Assembly: GCA_003833135.1 (NCBI GenBank)
Contig: QZLH01000125.1
Span: forward strand, 80,012 to 144,011
Direction: 5' to 3'
Source: Oehlia diaphana
Taxonomy: Eukaryota > Glomeromycota > Glomeromycetes > Glomerales > Glomeraceae
DNA: 64,000 nucleotides
How positions within the stretch are numbered: position 1 is the stretch's first letter; every line of letters starts with the position of its first letter. The notes beneath the pieces were generated by a model, which was given only the letters and a program-made list of their open reading frames with translations, did no database searches and had not been told where the DNA came from. Shown one piece after another: positions 54,469 to 64,000 of this stretch. Made by a program: the position numbers and the translations under genes.

Positions 54469-54940
54469 AATACCAAGATAAGAGGTGATTATGATAATAA
54501 TATTGAATATTATTATTTATGTACTGTACAGACATTAATAAAAATATTAATGAATTTATAGTAAAAAAATTTATTATTAAAGACAGTTGAAATCGAGTTC
54601 TGATTTTATGAAATAGATGTTCAATAAATATATATAATAAATAATATAATTTTTTTTTCTTTTTTTGTTTATTTATACAAAGGTTTTTTTTTTTTAAAAA
54701 AAAAACATTACAAAGAAATCAAATGTGATTCATTATCATTTCTATTATCATCATTTTTTCTTTTAGCCATGGATAAATAAAGAAGACAAATAAATTACTT
54801 CTTATTGGACAATAAGAAAAAATGTTCGCGAAGTTTCATTAATTTCTTCTAATATAGCTAGTGATTGAGTTATTCCAATCATTAATAATATGTCCATTTT
54901 GTCAAAAAAGTCTTTTCTCACACCTAAACCCAAAACTTTA
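54469..54940. other. Convergent intergenic region
   Basis: This 472 bp contains the 3' ends of RPC34 and casein kinase 2 beta. It has T8/A10 runs near 54687-54706 that could form a hairpin, but no gene. Confidence 0.6.
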
Positions 54941-57209
54941 CTAATTCAGCAGTTCTACCCTTTTACCTTTATTACTCTCAACCATCATCGTAGACCTTTC
55001 TTCCAACATTATATTATGGTCCTTACCCGATACTGATAATGATACAGTATTTAATGCATCATTTTCACATTGTGTAAGATTTGTTGTATTAGTATAGGAT
55101 GTTTGATTACTGCTAGATTCTGGTGATACCGTTTCCGGTGACGTTTCCAGTAACGTTCGCAATGATGAAGAAGAAGATGATGATGATGGTGATGATAACA
55201 GTGGTGGTTCAGCAGAAGAATCGGTTGTATTTATAGAAGTCTGCGTAGGAACATCGACAGTCGAAGATGCTAGTAAAGGAAGTAAGGTCACTAAAGGAGA
55301 TATTCCGAAATTATCATCCTGAACGGATTCTTTTGCCCACTCTTCTTCTCGCATGGCTTGATCTCTAGTATTAACAAGCAACTTTTGAGTTAGTGGCTTT
55401 TCTTGCTTAACTATATTCGTACTCAACATTTCATTATTTCCTCCTTCATTACTTTTATGACCAAGTTTATATGTACGAATTATTTCAGTCCCATATACAC
55501 CACTTTGATTTGTTGTTTCGGGCGCACCATTATTTTCGCCACCCCCCTGATCCAACAAGGATTCATCATCTTCACCATCATCATTTTCGCCCTCAATATC
55601 TGACACATCTTCACCATCTTCATCACTATCTACATTAGGACGCATTCTTAACCATTGCATCCTAGGACCACTCCGGCTTCTTTCATTTACTTTGAACCCA
55701 AAGATTTTTGGTTCATATATTCTTGTTGGAGTATTTGGAAGCAATTCCGGAAATTGTTGAAATAAAAGATGGGGGAAGGTTGTACCAAAATAAGCTCCTA
55801 TAAAAATGAAATTGAGTATTAAAATCAAAAATACGCTAAAATGTTTAAATATAATATCATACCATCAATATTATGATATCGTGAACTTGGTGGCGTATAT
55901 AAATCTAAGCAATTTGGACAAAACAGTTTTACAGTTTCTAAACCAGGATGATCATTTCGTCCACAAGGAACTACTGCTGTTGGCTGGCAATATACTCTTG
56001 GGCAATGTCCAAAATGATTATTTTCATATTTATCCACCTAGAATAAATATAAATTTTAATTGACTTATGGATATATTAAAAGAATAATAATTATGATCAG
56101 ACAAATTCTTACCATTTGTTGTAATCCTTGACGCGTCAATATGTAGCGCTGATGTATCATACCATATAACACTTCTGCAGAATTTTCGACAAGAGAGACG
56201 TCTGGGACTTTTAAACTTTCCTCTTCTAAAAGAGAAATTAATAGAATAAATTGACTTTTGATATAATTCATAAACAACATCGCAAATAATATGTTATATA
56301 ACCGACCAAGCAAATAAAAAGGATGAATGCATACACAAATCGTTCTTCAAGTAATTAAAGTAATTAAACATAATTCAGGCCGTATTTTGCAATACTTACC
56401 AGGTTCAACATCCAGTATCATTTCCAATGCTTCTTTATAAAACGGGACTGTCGAATTTAAACCAGTTAAATTAAAATCATCTTCTATGAAATCTTCGGCT
56501 ACTTCGGCAAAATATTCATGACCAGAAAGGGAACAGAACCATGAGATCCAAGTCAGAGATTCTGTGCCAGTGTCGTTGGAAGTATCAGATTCTTATTATT
56601 CATAAAATGAGTAAGAAATTCGGAGTAAGTGTCAAAATCGTCCAAATAAGATTAATAGTGACTTTTTGACTAATTATAACTAAGACATCTACGGATTCAT
56701 ATTAAATAAACTGAAACTTGTTCGCGCATATATTATCAATAATTCATCATTAAGCTCGTTCACATGAAAATCATTTCGATTAATAGATTGACACGAGATC
56801 GATTATCATATTTTTGATTCAAAGAGGACTCTAAATTCTCCGAATTAAATTGTTACTCGAATTTAAAATTTTGTAAGTGTATTCGAATATGATAGGTAAG
56901 CAATGAAAATATATGATATGGAATGTTTCTTTTATCACTCAATCATATCTGCAAAAAACTTGGTAGCTTTAAGCATTCTCTCAAAGTATACAAACTTATC
57001 TTCTATTGAAAAATAAGCGCAATGAAAAACTATAAATCGTTAAACTCACCATAATATTCCCCTTGATATCGTCCACTGCTTTCTTGCAAAAGTTCTTCCT
57101 CTTCCTCTTCTTCGTCTTCTTCTTGATGTTGGAAATTTTGCTCTCTACTTGGATCGTTAGTGGACGAAGTAGAACCCGCTTGAATCGAAGCTGCCGTCGA
57201 ATTCCACAT
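54941..57209 (-). CDS. Casein kinase 2 regulatory subunit beta, long C-terminal tail
   Basis: The regulatory subunit of CK2. Five exons encode about 495 residues; usual CK2 beta proteins have about 215-280. The first exon (ATG 57209) is Ser/Thr-rich and then acidic (EEDEEEEEEE), and a roughly 460 nt intron follows it. The core matches the family: SLTWISWFCSLSGHEYFAEV, EDDFNLTGL, YGMIHQRYILTRQGLQQM, then the zinc site CPRVYC ... FCPNCLDLY and DGAYFGTTFPHLLF. After IYEPKIFGFKVN, where most family members end soon, the protein continues for about 240 residues of acidic, Ser/Thr- and Asn-rich sequence with a poly-Ser run. The tail is open in the same exon and has no frame break, so it is probably real and disordered. 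Confidence 0.93.
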
Positions 57210-57515
57210 TCTAACTCTTGGAATGCTTTGGTTTTTCGTATTGGGTCTTAAAACTATGTGACCTTAGATTCTAGCTAATCGTAGAATTCCTTAATAAACG
57301 TGAAGGCAAGATGCTCAGCAACTCTTGCTTTGAGTTTTTGAGCAATAGGTGAAAATTTCACCAATTAATGATAATTTTTTTTTGTTAATAGCTATCTAGT
57401 AATGAACTTGAGTTGAAAGTTTTGTGATACTAACTTCTTTGACGTATTACAGTTAGCGTGCTTGTGTTACCAAATATGTATTTTTTTTTTTTTGAGATCT
57501 AGAATTTCCCCAACC
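57210..57515. promoter_or_regulatory. Divergent promoter, CK2 beta / NCA2
   Basis: About 306 bp separate the CK2 beta start and the NCA2 start at 57516. The region must drive both genes. A T-rich run just before the NCA2 start is the only simple feature. Confidence 0.5.
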
Positions 57516-60218
57516 ATGAATTTTGTTCAAGAACGAGTTAAAGAGTTACAAGAAGATTTAGATAGTCTTTTTCAATCTTTAAGTTCTGACTCTGTTAAAG
57601 AAAATGTTTTCCGACTCCTTCGCCGTTCAACCTTTTTCCAAAGTGATTTGACAAGTTCTCAGACTTCTACCATTTCTGACGTTAGTTTAGATAATGATAT
57701 TGGTACCGAACGCGCAGAAGTTCTAAGAAAGGCAATTGACTCTGTCCAGCTTGACAAAGGCGATATTCCAAAAATGGATGTTATATTAAATCAATTGAAT
57801 ATGGTTGAACAAGGCCTCCACGGAAATTGGAAGACAGCTACAAATGATGCTTCATTTCGGGAAGACGAGGAATTGGAAAGAGGAATTATTCATTTAGAAT
57901 GGCTGTTTCTTGCAAAAATGACCATATCTATATATGGCAAAATATTAGAAAATTTATTGATATCGACTCTTCCGTTATCAGATGATATTCATTATTGGGG
58001 AGAGTTAGAAGGAAACAAATTTTGGAGTTTGATTCATCTTTTTCAAAGTGATTTAGTGGTTTATGGTTATTTAATTTAAAAAACTTATTCAATCGAACGT
58101 TCTTTATTAATTATTTGTAAAATTTTCTCTCTTTTAGCTTCTCCTTTACGAATATACTCTTTATCAGGAGCTATATTTAGCACGATTCGCCAACAATTTC
58201 GAGATGTTTCGTCATTGTATGTAAGACAACCGTTTTCTCTAGGTTATATGATCAACCTTTTCCCCAGATATATGCATACGCGTTTTTTGAATGCCCCACT
58301 TGTATCTTTGATCCGATACGAAATCCATTATAAGAAATCGATGCTTACTTCTCTTATGGAGTATCAAGCAGCATGTCTTGGATTATTAATATGTGAAGAC
58401 AAAGGGTTTGACTTTAAAAAAATTGCAGAGGAGATTAATGGAATGACCAAAGAAGACCGATTAAACGTTAATTTTTGTGATATCATTGCAAAAAAATTAA
58501 TTAATTGCATAGTACTGATGGAGAGAATATTAAATCAAGCCACAGGATTTGATGTTGAAAAGGGAGAGATGCCTAACATTAATAAAATTTTCGGTAAGAA
58601 TTAATTTGAAATAGTTGTTATTTGGAATATTTAAGACCAAGGAGTTTACTAAATCAACAGCATGTAGATAATGTGAAATTTTCAGATTCACCACCTTCCT
58701 TATTGGCTTTTTATACGCATTTGCGCTCCATTATCATCACTCACCTTCCTCGTTATGATGAGCAATTTAATCAGATCATTTCTATTTATGGTACTCCGTC
58801 AACATTGACTCGATGGTGGATACCTATCACCATCTCGACCGTTGTTGCTTACAAAACAAGAAATCATATCTATGAGGTTTGTGATATAAGTCTCATATTA
58901 TGAGGTTTAAATGCGCCATTTTTAGAAACCTGAATAATTTTCGAATAATTACACAGTCAAAAAAAACTAAAAACTTGAATATATATATATGATTGGTTAC
59001 GGGAATTTTCAAGGTTTCTGAATATGATGCTTGTGCGATCCATTACATTTTATATGATTATTATGAGACCGGAGTTATCTCAATGGATGATTATTACTAC
59101 CCAGGAAGATTTTATAAAATGGTTTGAAGAAGCTAAATCAACCGTTGTCAATTTTTGGAGTGATTGGGTTTGGGAACCTCTTATAAGGATGATGGATACA
59201 ATTCGTCACAAAGAAAGAAGGTTGGTGCTCATGGGGAAAGATAGTTTAAATTCTGATTTAGAGGTACTCAAATTTTATTTGTTATTGAACTCAATATTAT
59301 TGAATCTAAAGACTAATGGAAACTATCTATTACTCAAGTCTCTTGAAAGAATGGTATTAGACTTTGTACGTGATCAACGTCAACTTAATGATGAAGAGAT
59401 AGTTAATTTAACTTACCGAATTCGCGATGGAGATCTCTCAATGGTATTGAGAGTATATGAGCAGGAATTGAAGGTAGATAATTTTAAGGCGTTTTATCAC
59501 TAACTTATTTAAAAATCAATTATTAACTTTTATTTTTTTTTTAATCTAGAGCCCTTTTAAATCGACTGTTACAGGTAATTTGAATGTATTAAAAATTATG
59601 AATATTTCAATAACATTACCTTTTATTATCTTTATATAGGTAATCTTATTAGAACGTTGTTGATTCAAGTACAAAAGACAAAAGTAGATATGGAACTTGC
59701 AATGGCCGCGTTAGATAAGCTATTAAAATCAAATGAATTAAATTTTGCATTCTTGGCCCTGGGACCAAGTTTGTTTATCGTCTATTTATTTTCTACTTGG
59801 ATCAAGAATATTTGGTGGAATAAAGGCACTTGGCCGGGTAAAGTCAAAGGCGCAAACGTTAAAATGAGAGAATCCTTACGGTAGGTATAGCGACATTGGA
59901 TGATTTGTATTTAATTAAAAAATTTATTACTTTTTTGATAGAATTGTAGAACGATTACTTGTTGAACGATTACTTGAAGAAAGAGACCATTTATTAACTT
60001 CTCATCCTACACCTTTTGCAACTCATGGTCTTGTGATTTGTCACGTACATCGTCTTCGAACTTATGCAATGTATCTACCATCCAAGAACAATTTACGTGG
60101 ACGTGTTTTAGATGATCTTAGAGCATTAGATTATCCTCGAATGGGAGTTAGACAAAAAGTCAAGACTTGCGAACGAATGTGGCGTTGTTGGGGATTTTTA
60201 AATAGTCGTGACGAGTAA
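57516..60218 (+). CDS. NCA2: Nuclear control of ATPase protein 2 (NCA2)
   Basis: A mitochondrial outer- or inner-membrane protein; yeast Nca2 affects expression of ATP synthase subunits Atp6/Atp8, and plant DGS1 is related. About seven exons encode roughly 670 residues. I prefer ATG 57516 over one at 57462 because the peptide from 57516 fits the family. The core motifs are DSLNSDLESLERMVLDFVRD, LIRTLLIQVQKTKVDMELA and MAALDKLLKSNELNFAFLAL; the last is followed by a membrane segment (PSLFIVYLFSTWI). The C-terminus has a helical part with HGLVICHVHRL and ends with CWGFLNSRDE. An apparent frame shift near 58594 disappears if the intron is 58594-58667 (GTAAGA ... TGTAG). Confidence 0.92.
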
Positions 60219-60756
60219 TTTTCATTTCTGCTTGTGCTTATATAGATATTTTTTTATCTTTGCTTTATAGCTAAATTCTTTATTAATAATTTTATCAAGT
60301 TGTTATATACATTTTCAGAATATACGAGAAATACAATTGACACCCCGACATTTGATAATTAATACTCTTATTAAATTGAAATATTAGGTGAAATATAAAA
60401 AATACAATAATCAATATTTATTGGAAATGAAATGTTTGATGATCAGCAAATAAAATAAATGGTTTTTTTTTTCGTATTATTACTTGTCAACCCATTAACT
60501 TTGACCCAGGCCACCATATGTATAAAATGTATAAAACAAATTAACCATGTATAAATTCTACAAAATCTAATGTGCGATAAAAAGAAAATTATAAACGTAA
60601 TTTTTATGGTATTTTAAAATAAACTTTACATATACTGTAGCAAAAAAATGTTTCAACACATTCGGCAAGCCGAAATGCGCGAACTTTTATGTGGCATAAA
60701 AAAATAGAATTTAAAAAATTTCTTTTTTTTTTTTAAGCAAAATAAAAGGAAAAAAC
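60219..60756. other. Convergent intergenic region
   Basis: This 538 bp lies between NCA2 and the FYR-domain gene. No gene or repeat array is visible; it contains the 3' ends of both genes. Confidence 0.6.
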
Positions 60757-62630
60757 TTATTCACTTTCCAACTCCGCCTCTCCCTCTGCCTCTCCCTCTC
60801 CCGAATTAGACATTACCACGTCTCCATCACCGACACTGCTGCCAGTTTCAACTCCATTCTCCTCACGCGACTGTACGTTGACAGAGGCGGGGGATTCAAC
60901 AGTGCCATTTTTAGCATTTCCATTTGCTCGAGCTCCCGCTCCACGGCGTCGTCCGCCAGCGACTCTGTTTTTCATGACTTCAAAGTTTTGCATCACGTAA
61001 TTTTTGCATTTATGAGCATTTGGTAAGTCTTGTATCATTTTTCTGATAGTGGCTTGCGAAAAGCCGAAATAATCAGGCCCAGAAGCTGAATTTGAATGAT
61101 CACGTTGACGAATTGCATTGGCTTCACGAACGACGGTAGTCCAGGCACCAGTCGCCGTGTTAGCTATAATTGGCTTGTTAGGCTGATCCTCTGCCTCGAT
61201 AACAAACTATTATTAATTTAATGGAAAGATAAAGTCAATAAAGATTAATAATAACACCTAATTTATCTAAAAGACGCATAAGGAATATTATTACCTTTGG
61301 GTTTTCCAAACCATCTTCAATTTTGCAAACGTACATCGTCTGTGCCTTGGAGTTGATCATGCTATTATAAGCTCTAAGTTTTTAAGCAACAAATAATATT
61401 AATATAAGTAAATCTAAGGTAAAATAGAGATAATAAATAATTCTTCACCTTTTGACAGCATATCCGACAGGCCAAATATACCTTTCATTATGGAAAGTAT
61501 CACGATCATAAACTACTGTTCCGAGATTCAACACAGTCAATATGCCTATTTGTACAGGAAGTTTATAATTGCCGTTTTCATCTTGCTCAACGTGTTGAAC
61601 TTTCATTGTCTTTGCATTCAATGGACGCTTGCTTGCACGCTTCTTGGGAACCTTGCCAGATGGATGAGTAATGGGGACCGAATTAACGATGTTATTAGCG
61701 GGTGTTGGAGGAGAAAGCTTTTTTGTAGATAGGCGACCGCGTGCTTTTTTGATTGGGCGAACGGAAGAAGCTTGAGAATGTTGCGCAGACGAACCTACAA
61801 TAAAAAAAGCATATATGTATATATATATAAGGATTAAAGACCATTTTTTAGGATATGTGAAGTGAAGTAATTTTCGAGGTTCAGCTTACCATCAGAATCT
61901 GACGTAGCTTCAGAAGAAAGTTCTACAGATTTTTCAGAATCAGAACTATCAGAATCTTCATATTGACTAATGCGATCTAGAAGCAATCTTTATAAATAAT
62001 AAAGAATAACAACAAAAAGGGTTAAACATTTATAATTTTGACTATATAGTCGAATATTATTCATTAAAAACGTACTCTTTTTCTTTCTTCAAGGATTTGA
62101 TTCTTTTGCGAGATCTTTCAAGTTCTTTAGTTAGTTTGTCATATTCCTAATATCATAAATTATAGAAAAAGATACATACAAATTAATAAATAGTATTGTT
62201 TATAATATATAGTAGTTAAAATATTTCGTTATAATAAATAGGTCAACCCTAGTATTTATATTTCTCGTCGTTTCATTTTCATGATAAATATATGTATAAA
62301 ATATGTTCCGATAAACGAGTGCAAATCTTAAAAGGTTGTAGTAAAATCAAAGCATAATTCATAGACTATAACTGAATCCAAGAGAAACATGTTTTGATAA
62401 ACAGTGTATATCTAAAATAATTTCTCTCATGAAAATACTTTCTCTGCGATCCTATACGAATGTTGCTCAATTCTAAATTAAAATAAGAAGTTACTTACAT
62501 TTTGCATGTCGCGAACTTTGCGTTTAAGTTTTTGATAGCGCTCCTGAGTGACGGCTCCATTTTCATGTGTAGTAGTAGCATGCCTTCCTCGACCGGAATG
62601 TGTGTGCGTATGTGAATGTGATTGAGCCAT
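60757..62630 (-). CDS. FYRN/FYRC-domain protein, TBRG1-like
   Basis: A probable chromatin-associated protein of about 390 residues in six exons. The N-terminus is His/Thr-rich (AQSHSHTHTHSGRGRH), then a coiled coil (YDKLTKELERSRKRIKSLKKE) and a Ser/Asp-rich acidic stretch. A basic linker (PIKKARGRLSTKK) follows. The FYRN part reads LPVQIGILTVLNLGTVVYDR and RYIWPVGYAVKRAYNSM. The FYRC part has AQTMYVCKIEDG, ANTATGAWTTVV and SGPDYFGFSQATIRKMIQDL. This matches the FYRN-FYRC pair of animal TBRG1 and MLL proteins; the single-module layout with a coiled coil fits TBRG1. The C-terminus is acidic and low-complexity (Glu/Gly/Ala repeats). The function in fungi is not known to me. Confidence 0.85.
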
Positions 62631-64000
62631 GTTAATAACAATTTATTATTGCAAAAGGTCAACAGGTAAAAGTTTTTTTGGGGGGCCAGATGTAAAGGCA
62701 GACCTTATTTTATAACAAACAAGGTTGATTTGGTTTATAATAGTATCAATAGTATTTTATAGTTATATGTATTTATGGTTGGTGCAGTGTGTATATAGCA
62801 GATAGTGCGCCCAACAATCTTTCGGGTGTGTAAGGGCTTAAGAGATGTTAGTTTTGTTTTTTATCTGTGGGAAGAAAATTTTTTTTTTATGGGGTTAAGT
62901 CCCAAATGAATTCGATAGATAATTTTTTTGCAACGCAGACGTAATTCATTTGTATGGTAGTATTTATTATGTATGTTGTGGGGGGTTTGGTTTGGAACAT
63001 ACTGGACGGACGTTTCGGAAGGCTTGTGTGTGTGCTCTTTTCCAAGGACAAAAGCCTGCCTCTTTCAAAAGAGAAAATGATTTCATGCTGTCTCCAAACC
63101 TTTACTACTTGTAATTTGATTGGTTGAGAAGTGATGTGCAACGTCACAACATGCAATTACTTTCTAAATTGAGTCAGATCTCAGTCGGGGTCACTAGTTG
63201 CTTAATTTTTGAAAACCAATATAAATTATATTCTAAATAATATAATAATATTTACAACCGAGTACAAACTGCACTATTCTGACAAATAATTATAATAAAT
63301 CTCTTTTTTCCTTTCTTTACCAGAGCAGAAAAAATTCGGAAGTTATTGAGCTTTTGGAGCCAAGTTGATGTACAATAACAAATGATATAATTATGACAAT
63401 AAAACAAATTCCAAAGAAATATTTAAAATGTATTCTAAAAAAAATGGGGGGGGGGGAGGAGGAATTTTATTTAAAAATTATTTCACTTTGGGGTTATAAA
63501 GAATTTCGTTAAAGGAATCTTTGTAAAGTAAAAAAAAAATCGTAATTGGTTCTGCGAGAAGAAGATAACACTTCCAAAGGTTAATAATCAGACTATCAAT
63601 CCAAAATAAGCATAACTATGCCACGCATTTCTAAAAAAAATACCCGAAGGTACACAGCCGTATAATGTTTAACACCTCATACTCTTTCTTCTTTTGCACC
63701 TTTTAATCACACGAAATTTTATTTTTGTACATACAAAAAAAACAAATATCTAAATTACGAAATTTTATCTCCCCAAATCAGGAAGGAATCCGGAATTCTT
63801 GCCCTTATTTTAAACAATCTGCCACTTTTTATTTATATTATACTGTAATACTCGCTTAATATTTAGTTTATCTTCCTTTCATTTAGTCTTTACACTTTCT
63901 CAAAGAAACCGGTTCATTTATTAAATAAATCTTTTGTTGACTCATCCTTTGAGTCATTCCTTGTTTGAGTAGACGCTGTTTTTAAATAAAACTCTTCGAT
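62631..64000. other. Terminal intergenic region
   Basis: This 1.4 kb contains the promoter of the FYR-domain gene. It is locally G/T-rich with G runs, including one of about ten G at 63446-63456 within GGGGGGGGGGAGGAGG. A minus-strand open frame at 62887-63156 shows no family features, and I do not call it. No RNA gene is visible before the window ends. Confidence 0.6.

Noticed and set aside
58594..58667. Apparent frame break in NCA2
   Set aside because: An intron ending at TGTAG (58667) joins the flanking exons in phase 1, giving KIFDNVKFSD.
62887..63156. 89-codon minus-strand frame near the window end
   Set aside because: No family match and no intron signals. The surrounding G/T-rich DNA makes chance open frames likely.

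Overview
The window looks like nuclear DNA of an early-diverging fungus, most likely an arbuscular mycorrhizal fungus (Glomeromycotina, Rhizophagus-like). The evidence is very AT-rich sequence with long A/T runs, many short GT-AG introns (about 60-130 nt) that interrupt almost every gene, standard-code eukaryotic housekeeping genes, a single-gene (fused) ATP-citrate lyase and a degenerate BTB-family gene. The species is an inference; no rRNA or marker gene is present. I see no tRNA, rRNA, CRISPR array, intact transposon or virus-derived gene.

I support 22 spliced protein genes. In order: 1-2.9 kb is a repeat-rich gene-poor start. At 2.9-9.2 kb mitochondrial aspartate aminotransferase (-) and ATP-citrate lyase (+) diverge. 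At 9.8-13.0 kb a GPKOW/Spp2-like protein lacking its G-patch (-) and splicing factor SF3A3 (+) diverge. MCM4 (-) lies at 13.2-17.4 kb with a MluI cell-cycle box upstream. YIF1 (-) and VPS28 (+), both vesicle-traffic proteins, share a 195 bp promoter at 20.1-20.3 kb. A DET1-like histidine phosphatase (-) lies at 21.7-22.9 kb, followed by a pseudouridine glycosidase/kinase fusion (+) at 23.7-27.0 kb.

At 27.8-30.2 kb are a small secretory, probably GPI-anchored protein (-) and a degenerate BTB-domain protein (-). A Nup159/NUP214-type FG nucleoporin (+) fills 30.7-35.9 kb. A FluG-like amidohydrolase/glutamine-synthetase fusion (-) lies at 36.3-39.6 kb and a membrane-anchored starch-synthase-like glycosyltransferase (-) at 41.1-43.4 kb, separated by 1.5 kb that holds a MITE-like inverted repeat. 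Then follow a dysferlin-domain protein (+), complex I subunit NDUFA9 (-), 3-phosphoglycerate dehydrogenase (-), isoaspartyl peptidase/asparaginase (-), RNA polymerase III subunit RPC34 (+), casein kinase 2 beta with a long tail (-), NCA2 (+) and a TBRG1-like FYRN/FYRC protein (-). The last 1.4 kb has no recognisable gene.

Most neighbours are unrelated housekeeping genes. Nine intergenic gaps are head-to-head, and two of these pairs join genes of one process (splicing; vesicle traffic). Four genes touch amino-acid nitrogen metabolism: aspartate aminotransferase, FluG-like, phosphoglycerate dehydrogenase and asparaginase. I did not find a clear new multi-gene system. The most unusual single items are the fused pseudouridine enzyme with an eroded glycosidase half, the G-patch-less Spp2/GPKOW relative, the membrane-anchored GT5/GT4-like enzyme, and ATP-citrate lyase in a lineage thought to lack cytosolic fatty acid synthase.
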